64,000 nt of DNA from Pomphorhynchus laevis (GCA_012934845.2 WNNJ02002671.1:49061-113060), one strand, 5' to 3'; counted from the stretch's first letter, positions 22,506 to 35,600 are shown. Numbers and translations: made by a program. The notes: a model not told the origin generated them from the letters alone.

Positions 22506-24167
22506 AATTTTTATTATTATTTTTTTTAACATTTTTATTAATTCACCTAAATCAAATTGCGTTAACATTTACAACGCTATATCACAAATAGATTGGCCAA
22601 ATATATTCGTCGCTGGCATCATTGTAGCTAATGCATCTTAAAGACTATAATTTGTCGAACTACTTATCTTTATTGCGGTGGGCCGGTAATTGTAAAATTA
22701 TTCCTTATTGGTTTGATTTGAATGCGTAGCAATCAATCAAATTCAGATATCGACTATTCAAAGTTTTTTAAATTTAAATTTTTAATGAATAAAAGTTGGT
22801 CTCTTAACAATGCGGAAGACATTTTGGTTACTAAAATAGATCATCAGTTATTTCATATGAATAGACAATGTCAAAACAAGTTTTTTATATATGATCGTTT
22901 TGTATGTAGAAGAATTCTCAATAATGATAAAAGATTTAAAGGTGGGGATTTCGATTTTTATTTAAAAACGTTACCAAATGTAATGTATATAACATTTAAT
23001 ATTCTTATTATCAAATGATATGTTAAAATGCTCTAATTGGCTGGTGTAGTTATTAAATAAATTAATATGATTAGTGAACCTGAATTAGGGTCCTAGCAGC
23101 TGTCTACTAATCATGAATTATTATAATACAAAATATGTAGTAAAATATAAAATATTATATTGCAAAATTCATAATATAATATAAATTTTATATAATATTT
23201 CATGTTATATAAAATAATACATTATATTTATAAAGTTAAAGAATATATAAAATATAATTTAAAAGATATCGTTGTTAAAGCTACCCCTCTTTATTTACAT
23301 AAAGAGCGTATTTTCAATAGTCATCGTCATTAAACAATAGCGTTTTGGTTTGATTTGCAATTTTTAATAAAAAAATATTAGCAATAATTTCTTTATAAGA
23401 TAGTGTGGATGAAATAGCTATGTTGCCATCGTTTAACTAATTTAAATACTAAATTCGATTTTTAATTGTTTAAAAAAATTAATTGTCATTTTTTTAAACA
23501 ATCTCATACTGTAGCACTTCTAAAAGTGATTGCCACTTTAGTTCAATTTTCGAAAGAACAATGTTTGTTTTTGTATTCTTTCGAAATTAAAGCTTGCGAT
23601 ATCTTAGTAAATTTTGATCACGGGAAATCCTCAATTCAAACGTTTTTACTGTACTCGCTAAGGTGCTGACATTTATAACTAAATATAACTAGAGAATGAA
23701 TCTTCTCAAAATAATAAGAAACTAAATGTCTTGTAACTATTTTGTTTTGTGTAAGCACTCATTTTGCAAACAGAGCTGATTTTATCAATTTGGCACTCTT
23801 GTTTAGTATTTCCTTATTGTCAATCGCTTGCAAAATTCATTGCTGATTTGCTGCATTCCTGAGATTAAAAAGATCATAAAATTTATATTTATTTTTTGGC
23901 AAATTGTCTATAGGCAAAATCATATTTTTTAAACTGTCTGATTTTAGACATATATATCCTTTATATAATCTAATAGATTTGTACACTGTAATTGTCGATA
24001 TTCTATTTTTGTAGAGCTAAATAATTTGGAAATTACGGCTCAATGCATTATTATGATACATTTTGTACATGCATTTCGACAGGAAAACGTTATTCTGATA
24101 TTTGAAATATTAATTTGCTTTTTATCGAAGCCTGAGATCAGTTCTCCCACCTTCTTGTTTTGTTTAC
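22506..24167. other. intergenic, upstream of the kinase gene
   Basis: AT-rich with several small frames (22722-23018, 23466-23669) that show no recognisable motif. I see no distinct promoter element. The last 40 bases before 24170 become pyrimidine-rich. Confidence 0.35.
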
Positions 24168-24169
24168 AG
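24158..24169 (+). promoter_or_regulatory. candidate splice acceptor in the 5' leader
   Basis: TTTTGTTTACAG is a strong acceptor-like string 40 bases before the start codon at 24210. It could be the 3' end of an intron in the 5' untranslated region or a spliced-leader trans-splice acceptor. No matching donor is identified. Confidence 0.4.
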
Positions 24170-24209
24170 TAGAAAATAAACTTGTTCAATTTGTGATGGT
24201 CTTGTAAAA

Positions 24210-27200
24210 ATGTCAGCTTTGCCTACGTCACCTGCTATTGCCTCATCTAATGTGGACTCAACTCCTGCTGTAACTACCACACTCGACACGGCAGCATCGA
24301 CCACAAATCACAGCGAAAACGTTGAACGACAAAAAGGTAATTTCATCTTTCCGTATTACATTGGACTTTGATAGTAATTTAGACGTCACTTTAGCACCGA
24401 GCGTAAGTCGAAATGTGCTTATGGTTGGCCCACATTATCGCGTTGGTCGTAAGATTGGATGCGGAAACTTTGGTGAAATTCGTTTAGGTAAGTTTGTTAA
24501 ATTTCAAGTTTATAAATCCATTAACTGCCGATTATGAAAACACAATTTGCGAAGTTTATTAACAATTAAATTCGAAGTTGATTAACAAACAATTTCAAAT
24601 TTGTTCAATACTTGAAATATCTAAGGCATTATAATTACAAATAGTATGTTTTTTATTTTTATTATATTTTATATAAATTGCTTTCCGTATATTTTTAAAA
24701 TATACGAAATATATTATATATTATATGTTGTATAAAATAGATAATACAACATATATTATCTTTAACGTTTTATCTTTAGTTTTATTATCTTATATATAAT
24801 CTTCTATATAATACAACAATAATATACAATATTATCTTTAATGTTTTATCTATATTTTAATTATCTTATATATAATCTTCTATATCATACAACAATAATA
24901 TACAATATTATCTTTAACTCTTTATTTGTATTTTAATTGTCTTATATATAATCTTCTATATAATACAACAATAATATGCAATATTATCTTTAACGTTTTA
25001 TCTTTAGTTTTATTATCTTATATATAATCTTCTATATAATACAACAATAATATGCAATGTTATCTTTAATGTTTTATCTATATTTTAATTATCTTATATA
25101 TAATCTTCTATATAATACAACAATAATATACAATATTATCTTTAACGCTTTATCTATATTTTAATTATCTTATACATAATCTTATATATAATACAACAAT
25201 AATATACAATATTATCTTTAACGCTTTATCTATATTTTAATTATCTTATATATAATCTTCTATATAATACAACAATAATATACAATATTATCTTTAATGT
25301 TTTTTCTTTTGTTTTATTATCTTATATATAATAGTGTATATGGATTATGCTGTAATGACAATAAGTAAAGAACAACAATTTTCAGACGTTTCGATTATTC
25401 TTTGTGAAATTGTTAAACGTTTTTTAATCAAAACTTGTCACTTAAAAGTTTTGATTATAAATAGCCAGTTTACCGCCTTGCTTTAAATTGGGAATGTCAA
25501 TTAAGCAACATTTTTTAAATTTTATTTATACATTAAGTTATTGATGTATACTTCTGAGCCATATGCTACTTGAATCAATCTTAATTTGTCCATTTTATTT
25601 TCATTACCTTTGTTGAATGCTAACGAGCACCTTTTTTCAGTAGTAAATGTTGCTCACATTTTTAGTAGATTTTATTTGAAGTTTTTCATAAATAATTTAT
25701 TGTATTATTTTTTGTTTTTGTTTATTGACTTAAACATATCCTAAGTCAATAAGAGATTAGATTATTAAGTATTTCGTGTATAATAAACCATTTTAAATAA
25801 TTTAATAATTTAATTATACATAATGTTTAATTATGTATGCCTAATTACAATATTTTAATTATATTTTAAGTTTCGTAATTTTTCGCTTTCGAAAGTAAGC
25901 AAAAACTTTTAACTAATTTTTAGCCTATTAATTTTTATCTTTAATTCTTTGGTAATATAAGTGATTTAATGTTAGAAAAGAGAATTATTGAATTTATATG
26001 TTTCTAATTTGCAGGCAAAAATCTCCACAACAACTCGCACGTTGCCATAAAATTGGTAATTTGAAAAAATTAAATTTTTAACAGAAAAATTGATTAGTTT
26101 GTTTAGGAACCGATGAAATCAAAAGCACCACAATTGCATCTCGAGTATTGTTTCTATAAACGCCTTATGTCAAAGGGTATTTGTGTAAATATACTAGATT
26201 TACTATTTTTCACGCCAATTGTTTCTGTAGAAGGATTTCCAACAGTGTACTATTACGGATCTTGCGGAAAGTACAATGCCCTTGTGCTAGAATTGCTTGG
26301 GCATAACTTAGAAGATCTTTTTGATGGCTGCAATCGACGTTTCTCAGTTAAAACAGTAGCACAAATTGCAATCCAGTGTGTGAGTTATCAAATTTACATT
26401 TTATGACTACAAATTGAATATTGATTCATTGATTCATTGATGATTTATTTCGAATAATTAATGCCAAACTTTAATCAGTTATGATTATCGAATTTCAAGT
26501 TAATCATTAACGATTCATGACGTTTTAATCATGTTCCGACTTTCGAATTTCAAACGAATCATTAATGATTCATTACGCTTTTAATCATAAGCTTAAAATA
26601 TAAAAAGTTTAATTATCTAAATCTTATTAATAAATCAGCTCATATTAATCCGCAATAAACCAAATTATAAGAAATTATTAGTTAAGTTGGATTACTTGAG
26701 ATAATTTATCAAGTAATATCGATTTTTATCGATTTTTTATCAAGTGAATTTAGAACTTTGTGCTATTGCAGAGATAGCATAAAGTATCATGATTTTTATG
26801 CTACTGTGCTCTCATGATCATTAGATGATAAAATTTCGCTGATGTTAATAGTTTAATATACAAATTTGCAAACAATATAAACTGACATAATCCAACGCAT
26901 ACTGCCGGACCTTCCTACTCAGCAATTACGCAAGCGAGTATTAAAATAATTAAAAAAATATATATTTATTCTTATTTATAAAACTTTTAAACGTCAGTTG
27001 CACTATCTATGAAATTAAACAAGAGAAGAAATCCAGACAAATGGTTATTTTATAGTCTGCTAATGCAATTTGAAAAAATATGCGAATTGTATTTCGTTCA
27101 CAGCAAAATTCGGTAAAGAGACAAGTTTATAAATTGATAAATCAATTGATATTTATAAATAAATCGATATTTTTATAAAATATCGATTACGTGAATTTCA

Positions 27201-30200
27201 AAGCACCAATTTCAAATAACCAATTTTTTGTCTAAGAGAAGGTAGTAATTATTAATTTTGAAAATCTTAGATTGACAGAATTCAGTATGTTCATTCGAAA
27301 CACTTGATATATCGAGATATCAAACCTGAAAATTTTCTCATTGGTCGACATTCCAGTCATCGACAGAAGATTATTCATCTTATTGACTTTGGTCTTGCCA
27401 AGGAGTATATCGATTCAGATACTGGTCGACACATACCCTATAAAGAATATAAAAGCCTTACTGGAACTGCGCGTTATATGAGTATCAATACACATCTAGG
27501 TCGAGGTAAATTTCAATATCTTATCTTCTAACTCTTTAAAATTTAATCTTTGTTATTTGTTCTCGACTGTTAGGATCCAAATTGCTTTAGTTTTGCACTA
27601 TTTTTTAAAAGAAGTTTTACATAAATCATTTTTACGTATTATGTCAGCGTCTATCATCAATATTTCTTTTTTTTACATAGAGCAGTCACGACGTGATGAC
27701 CTTGAGGCCCTTGGACATATGTTTTTGTATTTTCTTCGCGGAAGCTTGCCGTGGCAAGGGCTTAAGGCCGAAACGCTCAAAGAGCGATATCAGAAAATCG
27801 GTGAAACTAAACGATCTACACCTATAGAAGTTCTTTGTCAGAATTATCCTGGTAATACTATATCATCCAAGTAATTTATTTCATTTCCTCTTTCAGTTGA
27901 ATTTGCTCGATACTTAAAATATGCTAGAGACTTGGATTTCTTTGATGTGCCTAATTATGCATATTTGCGAAGCATATTTACAGATTTGCTTACTCGTAAT
28001 AATTATAAAGAAGATAATGAATTTGACTGGGAAATACCTCAAATACAGGTACAATTCAAACAAAAAAATACATTTATTAATTATTAAAATTGTGTGATTT
28101 TTTATAAATTACAATTTTTTAATCGATCTTAATTTTATTTAGACAAAATTTTGAGTTATGATTAATTTACTTAATATATACGTTACTTTCTAAATTTATA
28201 TTTGTTTATCTTAATAAATCTTTATAATTAATATCCGTTCAAAATCTTTATAATTAATAATTTTTATAATCTTTTTGTCTAAATCTTCATTGAAAATATT
28301 TTGAGTTGATTAAATTATTAAAAGATAATAATTTAATCGTCGACATTTGCTCATTGATTGAAAACTAATATTGAAATATTAGTTTAATATTAATATTTAC
28401 TTTATAAATTCTTTGCTCACACATGAAAAATCTCTGAGCTTTAAGTCTACGTACTTAATATAATCATAAAGTAAACAAAACATAATAAGGATAAATCGAA
28501 ATTTAATAATTAAAAAATTAAAATAAATAATTGTTTTAAGATTTTTTATAATTTAAATCAAGTTAAAATAAAAAATTGAAATTTAAAATAAACGTCATTT
28601 TTATGAATTGACTAATAAATAACAGACGTTGTATCAGAATAAGAATTAGAGGTCATCAGGAGGAACTGCTATGCTATCAGGTTTCGGCCCCTAACTCCTC
28701 TACCCAACATAGCAGCGTGGCCAAATACATGCTAATGATGTATTTCCTCTGAAATAACTATCTAGTATCTTATTCTAATACAAAGTATATTATTTATTAT
28801 CCATCCATAAAAATTTGCCACTTAAGAGTTTAAATTTATTCTTTATATTATTGTGTTGATTTATATATTTTACTATTTTCTGCTTGATGTTATTTTTATA
28901 GTAACCTAGTTTAAAATATGTATCTATTAAATTATTTAAATGATTTTGAAGAAAGCCAATATCATTACATATTGTTGCAATTCTTAAAATTTCATTATTT
29001 AATGTATTATATTTTATATTATATGGTATGCATGAATGCTCATGCAAAAATATGTTTCTTGTAAATTTAAATATGTCATCTTTACGATATAAATTAATAG
29101 TAGTTTTAGTTAATGTTAATTTAATGTTCATATCTAGATATACACCTTCTTTATCATTAATATTGGTTTTGTTAAGAATAAGGCTTTCTGGATAAATGTG
29201 TTCATTAATTGAATAAAAATTATTAGAATTAAATACACATATATAATCTATGTATCGAAAAATATATTTCATATATTTATATTGTTTAGATTTAGTTTTT
29301 ACACAGTTATGAACAAATTCATATTCTATAAAGCTTAAAAACAAGTCAGCTATAATTGGGCTACTATTACCTCCCATTGGAACATCTTTTACTTGTCTAC
29401 ATATAGATGTCTCTACTTTAAAATAATTTTGATTTATCAAAATATTTAAGGATTCTATAAATTCAATTTTATCCATATATTTATATTTACTTCTTGGTTT
29501 AATTTTTGTTAGATAGGCGTTAATTTTTGTTAGATATTTTGTTAAAAATACCTATTTTTAATTTTATAATGCCTAATCATAAATTAATCGTAGTTTATTC
29601 TAAGACAAATTTGGGACACTTTAGAAAGCACACTGTCTCATAATATAAATCGTTCTTTATTTAACTTGATTGCATTTGTGAGCTGAAATTCTTCTGGTTG
29701 TGTCACGACATTTTCCTCACAAGTATTGTTCCTATTCGTGATACATCGGCAGGTTTATAGGTTTTAAACTTGAAATGTAAGTCTGGGTCGGCAACTGTTG
29801 AGACCCACTCAGACTTATTAGTGGCGTTTTGCCATATCAAGTATAGGAACTTCCAATAAAAACATTTATTGGAAGTGGTAGCAGGAAAAGCAGTGATCCG
29901 GCTAACGGTCACACAGATATATAGTATGTTTCAATAGATCATTAGAATACGATCCCTACCAAAAGTAATATACAGAAATGTCTACCTACACCACGGGATC
30001 AGCCAACCTAGAGGATGTAACTTTTAATTGCGATACGGACGTCATGGGTTTTAATCCGATCAGCATCAGTGTTCGAAGTAAGCAGTAACGTGAAATGTAG
30101 GTCTTGGTCAGGATAATGTCGTGCCACAACCAGAAAAAAATGTCTTGTCTTTCTTGTGATATTAAATATATTACTAACACAAAACAATCTATATTTGATA

Positions 30201-31149
30201 AGTTAGTCTCATCAGCTGCTGAAATATAGGTCTGGGTCAGCAGCTGATGAAACCCACCCAGACTGATTAGTATCGTCTTGCTTATTATTTTTTCATATAA
30301 AGAGCACAACTTGGACTAAAAATAATTTTAGTGTACCTTCCCTGCTCAAAGAAAGCTTTGGTTATTTTTCATCTTACTTGTGTTAATTTTGGGTTTATTA
30401 ATCTCACGGATTGAAATCGTAAAGTTTGCCATCCTAGTTACCCAAATAATCATAATTATTTCTTCTTTTAATATTTTGTTTATCAAAAGTCAATATCAAA
30501 TAGAGCATCTTTGAAATAAAGAAGTCATTTATCTCGCAAGTTTATTGATTTGGTAGAATTATCATAGGCAGCGTTATTGTCTTAGAATTATCAAGTGGTC
30601 TGTCTCTTCAACCATCTGTTTTAAATATTGTCAAATGATGACTCATAATGAAGACGAATATGTATTACATGCGATTATTTGTATCTCTTTCATTTCGCAT
30701 TTGTCGCGATTTTTTTAAAAAGAACCTTTTAAAATATATATAAATAATATTTATAATTAGATATATTACTATTTAATTATAAATGATTTTAATATTAATT
30801 GAATATTTAACGATTTAATATTTAAAGTTGATTTATAAGCAAATATATTGACTTTAATTTTAATTTGAATCTGTCTAATGAGACATTTATTGTAGATATT
30901 TTTATTAAGTAGATATTGTAGACTATGTGTCGTTTTAAGCCATCGGTTAGTTCTGGTAGCCAGGTGTATACAAATAATAACAATCGTGAAGAGAATCGTA
31001 TTTCAAAGAATAATATCGATCCATTCACAAACAAACGTCCCATCGAATCTTCACAAGTTGTTTCAAACAATCGAAAAAGAACAAACAATCCAGTAGTCGA
31101 TCATAATTATAACGCTGCTTACGATAGCAGCATTGCAAGCACAAAGTAA
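24210..31149 (+). CDS. CSNK1G: casein kinase 1 gamma (nine exons)
   Basis: A serine/threonine kinase of the CK1 gamma group, normally membrane-bound and acting in Wnt/LRP6 phosphorylation and vesicle traffic. Exons: 24210-24336, 24383-24487, 26015-26055, 26107-26176, 26231-26379, 27271-27505, 27681-27851, 27897-28048, 30922-31149. All have GT-AG borders and compatible phases, and together give 425 codons plus stop. Visible motifs are the glycine loop IGCGNFGE (67-74), catalytic Lys in VAIKLEP (K90), YRDIKPEN (D180), DFGLAKEY (D203) and the CK1 signature [15 protein letters not shown], then [14 protein letters not shown]. Identity to animal CK1 gamma is high over residues 55-345. The first 50 residues are Ser/Thr-rich. 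The last exon (351-425) is low-complexity and Asn-rich and lacks the Cys-rich palmitoylated tail of vertebrate and fly proteins; it is the least certain exon. The second acceptor could also be four codons later (at CACCG). Confidence 0.92.
24740..25335 (+). repeat. 76-bp minisatellite in kinase intron 2
   Basis: Eight units of exactly 76 bases; the shared CTTCTATATAATACAACAAT starts at 24801, 24877, 24953, 25029, 25105, 25181, 25257 with small variants. Units are AT-only apart from a few C/G positions. Even spacing without indels suggests recent expansion. Confidence 0.9.
28435..28795 (-). repeat. Penelope pseudo-LTR (family R3) with hammerhead-like boxes
   Basis: About 360 bases directly follow the stop of the minus-strand RT and are repeated, about 90% similar, at 42260-42610. 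On the minus strand it carries CGAAAC (28686-28681) and CTGATGA (28659-28653). An 8-bp perfect stem CTGCTATG/CATAGCAG (28666-28673 with 28708-28715 in plus coordinates) encloses the CGAAAC box. Hammerhead motifs in Penelope pseudo-LTRs are known. Here the order of boxes is permuted and a stem I is not evident, so activity is uncertain. Confidence 0.6.
28790..29476 (-). CDS. Penelope-like element reverse transcriptase, C-terminal part
   Basis: A 228-residue minus-strand frame with [20 protein letters not shown] (the Penelope-type form of the P.G...SP..A.L motif) and [10 protein letters not shown] in place of the usual RY.DDI, then [11 protein letters not shown] and [20 protein letters not shown], a pattern typical of Penelope RTs. 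The second catalytic Asp reads Tyr, so the enzyme is probably inactive. The fingers and the GIY-YIG endonuclease are missing; the frame begins near the RT palm. It is inserted antisense in the last intron of the kinase gene, next to its pseudo-LTR. Confidence 0.8.
   Translation of the reverse strand: MDKIEFIESLNILINQNYFKVETSICRQVKDVPMGGNSSPIIADLFLSFIEYEFVHNCVKTKSKQYKYMKYIFRYIDYICVFNSNNFYSINEHIYPESLILNKTNINDKEGVYLDMNIKLTLTKTTINLYRKDDIFKFTRNIFLHEHSCIPYNIKYNTLNNEILRIATICNDIGFLQNHLNNLIDTYFKLGYYKNNIKQKIVKYINQHNNIKNKFKLLSGKFLWMDNK
29590..30560. mobile_element. R1 ribozyme-like repeat, two units head to head
   Basis: The part 29740-30560 is almost identical to 54375-55182, including GATCCGGCTAACGGTCACAC and the GTCTGGGTCAGCAGCTGATG box region (30226-30245). 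The part 29600-29735 is the same repeat in the opposite direction (inverted match to 54050-54140). The join falls in the hammerhead-like region. The segment ends with the same GTAGAATTATC as the copy at 55.18 kb, giving a shared right boundary. Two 107-codon minus-strand frames, one in each copy, are not convincing genes. Confidence 0.7.
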
Positions 31150-32084
31150 TAAATGTTTTGTGTAAATGTTGTACTTTATCTGCAAACCTAATTCACTTAT
31201 TTTTGTATTCAATTGTAGTAGTACATATTTAATGTCCTCTAGAATTTACAGATTTGTGTAAAATCCTTTACGTCTTTATCTAATTGTGATGATGATTATT
31301 TTTTAATTTATAGTCCAGTTTATCCAAACTATAAGCTATTATAGCAAGTTTCTCATAATTTGATTATTTCACCTATGAAAGCAATTATAAAATGATGCCC
31401 AACGACATGAAAATATTATCATTCTGCAATGATATTTATTCTACTATTTATTTTCTAATGTTATTTTAATTATAATTTATTGTAATATAATTTCGTAATA
31501 TTAATATCTTAGTATACACTAAACCCATAATCTTCTTCCATTTTCGATTAGTTTTATTGGAACGAAGAAATGTTTTCTTCTTCGTTCCAGTAAAACTATT
31601 TAATATCTTAGTACATTTATTATATAATTATAATTTATAAATTGTAAACTATATATAATTTAATATATGTATTAAATATAATTATATAAAACATTGAAAA
31701 GTTAATGATATATTGTTAACTTTTAAGTATTTAACTCCCACTAATAATCTTGATATTTTTATTTTAACAAATTATGAATTTGAAATTCATATAATTTTAT
31801 AAATGTTTAATTTAATTAAGCATTTATCATTTGAATAAAAAAATTTATGCGAACATTTCTTTATCATAAACTGTCTATAACGATGTTTTCGCATCTCTAT
31901 GATGAGAAAATAATTAAGTTGAATTCATTAAAAATGTTGGATGTCAGTTTCAAACCTTTAAATCCGCGATTTAAGCCTTAATATCTAAATTTAATTGTTC
32001 CAACATATTATCCATTTAATTCTTTAAAGATATAATTGAAAAATAAATCCAAAAGTAAAAAGTAAAATATTAGAAATTTAAATA
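31150..32084. other. intergenic, with one strong hairpin
   Basis: Beyond the kinase 3' end (AATAAA at 31148-31153 overlaps the stop codon and may serve as poly(A) signal, weakly) the sequence is AT-rich. The hairpin at 31549-31598 has 21-bp arms with one mismatch and an 8-base loop. Confidence 0.45.
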
Positions 32085-32692
32085 GATCTAAGATTATTCA
32101 TTAAATTAATAATTTGTATTTCATTTTATATTTCTTATCTTTGTATATTTAATTTATAAATAAGAAATTAAAATCAATCTAAGATTATTCATTAAATTAT
32201 TAATTATTTTTTTACTTTTTAATTAGATAAATAAATTAAATTATAAAAATTAATAAATTATAATTTTTAAAATCAATTTAATATATAATATTACATATTA
32301 TATATAATACAAACAAAATAAACTTATTATCTTGATAAATTTTAATCCGAAATTGATTAATTGTTTGGTTTGCGAAATGCAAACCGATAAAAGCTTGTTG
32401 TTAGTTTGTTTTTAGCTTTAAGTCGGGAAATATTTACGTAATAAATGCTTTATCGTCTTATTTAGAAGATAATAATATGATGAGTGGAAATTGATTTTAA
32501 AAATTAGAATTTATTATAATTTATAATTTAATTTATTTATCTAATTGAAAAGTAATAAAATAATTAATAATCTAATGAATAATCTTAGATTGATTTTAAT
32601 TTCTTATTTATAAATTGAATATAAAATGAAAAGAAATATAAAAACGAAATACAAATTATTAATTTGATGAATAATCTTAGATTAATTTTAAT
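32085..32692. mobile_element. foldback element with about 190-bp inverted arms
   Basis: The left arm (32085-32275) and right arm (32503-32692) are imperfect reverse complements; AGATCTAAGATTATTCATTA against TAATGAATAATCTTAGATTG is the most conspicuous match. Each arm itself contains a repeated TCTAAGATTATTCATTAAAT unit. The 230-base middle has no coding potential. Element class unknown. Confidence 0.7.
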
Positions 32693-35600
32693 TTCTTAGT
32701 TATAAATAAAATATAAAAATTATAATTTATTATAATTTATAATTTAATTTATTAAATTATAAATTAATTTAATAAAGATCTTCTTATATAGAAGATCTAT
32801 ATTCAAAAATGATTGAGTATCACGAGATAATCAACAATTAGCATTACATGCCCTATTTATTAAATAAATGAATCAATTTTATTTGAATTCTTAAGCTACT
32901 TTACTTCATCAATTTAACACGTTCACTTTTTTACGTCAATTAATTTGACATCAATTAAATAAATTCAACAAATTAACTTAGTTGATTGCATAATTAGATA
33001 TAAAAATATATTGAACTATTCGGATATATTCAAATATATAGAAACTCCATTTCGAAAATGATTGATAATCACGAAGTTAAATCATGTTATGTTGTGCATA
33101 ATAATTGAAACAGACGTATATTTCTGTTTTCCTAGAAATAAATTATTCTAATTTACTTATAATTTACTTATAATTACGAATAAAAATCATGTGATTGAAT
33201 TTTTACTGAACTGATGCATCGTTAGTTTTTTTACATCTATTTATTGATATTATACGTATAAATTTGTTTGCATTTAAAAATGTACATTTATATTTCTTAA
33301 AGTTATTTTTTTACGTTTTTATATTTTTTACTATTTGAATTTTACTATAATTTATTATTAAATATAAAGTACACAGCAAAGTCTAACAATTGAAGTGAAA
33401 TATAAGAGAAATATTAAGATCATTCAAATCTAAAAAATGTAAAATGTAAATTACATGATCAGTTTAAAACTATATTTGAATTATCTCTCTTATAGAAAGC
33501 TGTATATATTACTGCATATATACAGTAAAATAGTATATATGTAAATAATATCACAATTAAACTTTGATGATCCATGTAATTTTTAAGCGTCATCATAATA
33601 GTTAAATTACATTGATGAAATTTACATATGTTTCTTATCCTTTAATGAGAAACTAGATTCATCAAAATAAAATAAATAATTATAAATATATATAAGATTT
33701 TATATAATTTATATTTATATAAAGTTAAAATTTAAGATAAAAGTCAATTTTTATGAATTGAATAATAAATAGCAGATGATGTATCAGAATAAGGAATAGA
33801 GGTCATCAGGACGAACTCAGAAAAACATTTAAGAACCACTGCTTTTTTCATATATTAATCGCATATAAAAGAATTTTCAAAGATACCTATTGTGCTGCAA
33901 CACGCGTTCATCACTCACTCGAAGTCTTTAAGAAGAAGCCCGCAAGTTTGTAAATACTAGATATGCTTAAATAGTTTCCATACGTGCTCTTTTTAGAACT
34001 AGTTTTGTTGCATTGAGAGTTCGTTTAAATTGCTCATGACAAATAATTACATTCGAAGCAACCTAGTTATTTATTTCCACTGATTATATCCATCCACTAA
34101 CTCGATACAAGTTCAGCACAACCGCGACAATTACCTTTTATCATATTTGTTTCGCATCATTAAACAGCAATTTCTGTTAGAAAATAACAAAAAAATCCTA
34201 CAACTTTGTTTGCTTGCCAAGTAATTTTGTCATAAATTTTCGTTCCTAGAACGAAAATTGTAAATTGTTTGATTCCAAAATAATATTCCTATTTTATATA
34301 ATTTTGACTGATTGCCTACTTTTATGGCGATAATAAATAATTGTGATAGTAATTCCAATTGATCAGTAAAATCATTTAAACACATTGTTCTAAATGACTC
34401 ATAAAGATATTTTACAATTATTGTTATATTATTTGTCACCTTTTTATACTTAAGAAGGTCACAGAGTAAAACAGTAATTTTTTATTTTAACACTATCTAC
34501 ATGCATTAATAAAGTAAATACATTACTATAATACTTAATGCATTCATTACTTTAATATTTTAATAATAAATGATAATTATTAAATAATAATATTTAAATA
34601 ATAATTTTACTTCAAATTTAACTTTTGTTTATATCATTTTATTAATGATATAAATTTGACGGTTTGAAAAATTTATAATTTCTTGCTGTAACTGCAGCCT
34701 CTTATAAAACCTAAACGATGTTTCTTTGATATATATATATTTATCTAATAATATTTAATATTATTAAATAGTATTATATTATTTAATATTTTTAATATTA
34801 TTGTGTGATTTCTTAGTCACTTGATGATCAAGAATAATAAATTCATATATTTTTATATAAAATATTTATATTATATTGTTTATAGTAAAAATTTGAATAT
34901 TTAAATTTCAAATATTTAAATATTTAAATATTTGTAATTATTATCAAATATTTGTCAGGGTGCAATTAATGGTTATTTAAGCAAATTTGGCGAATATTGA
35001 ATTTAAAACAGAATAGTAACACAAATTAAAGAGCCTTTAAAGTGCCATTTACAAATCTTCGAGATTGTTGTAATTTTGATTAACCACAAACGATTTGATC
35101 GTACATTTTGTAAGTAATATAAAAGTGGACAGAACTTTATATCATTACAAATTTACGTCTTCATAATGATGATTTATCGTATCGCTCGAATTATTTTTTT
35201 CAGGGTTGGCTTATTTATCCTATTCATTTTACTTAATGTAAAATGAACAGGATGTTCGATAGATACTGATAGATCACCTTCAAGGTAAATCTCCTTACGG
35301 CTCTAGCACATTCAGTTTATTTTTCGATACAGAGCTATTCTTTTTCATCGGACGGCTGGCTATATATCGATGTGCAATACTCGTAGCCGTCTGTATTCAT
35401 TTTGTTATATGATAAAACTCCATATAAATTGTTTATAAAGTTTTGGCTTCGTGTTTTATCCTTAACGGCTGGTGTACCTTAAGCCTGCATCATTTGTTTA
35501 TTAGTAACAGAGTTAGCGCTACACAAGTTGGGCTCTATGATTTGGTCTAATACACCCAATTAAATCACCCAATTATTTAATTTAGCAATTAAATAAATAG

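Noticed and set aside
22722-23018. 98-codon plus-strand frame
   Set aside because: Rich in Asn, Lys, Phe and Ile as expected for chance translation of AT-rich DNA; no recognisable domain and no neighbouring exon.
29703-30309. Minus-strand frames of 69 and 107 codons, the latter repeated at 54604-54927
   Set aside because: Both copies lie in the same recently copied R1 repeat, so similarity is explained by the repeat. The protein has no recognisable motif and the frame covers the ribozyme-like block.
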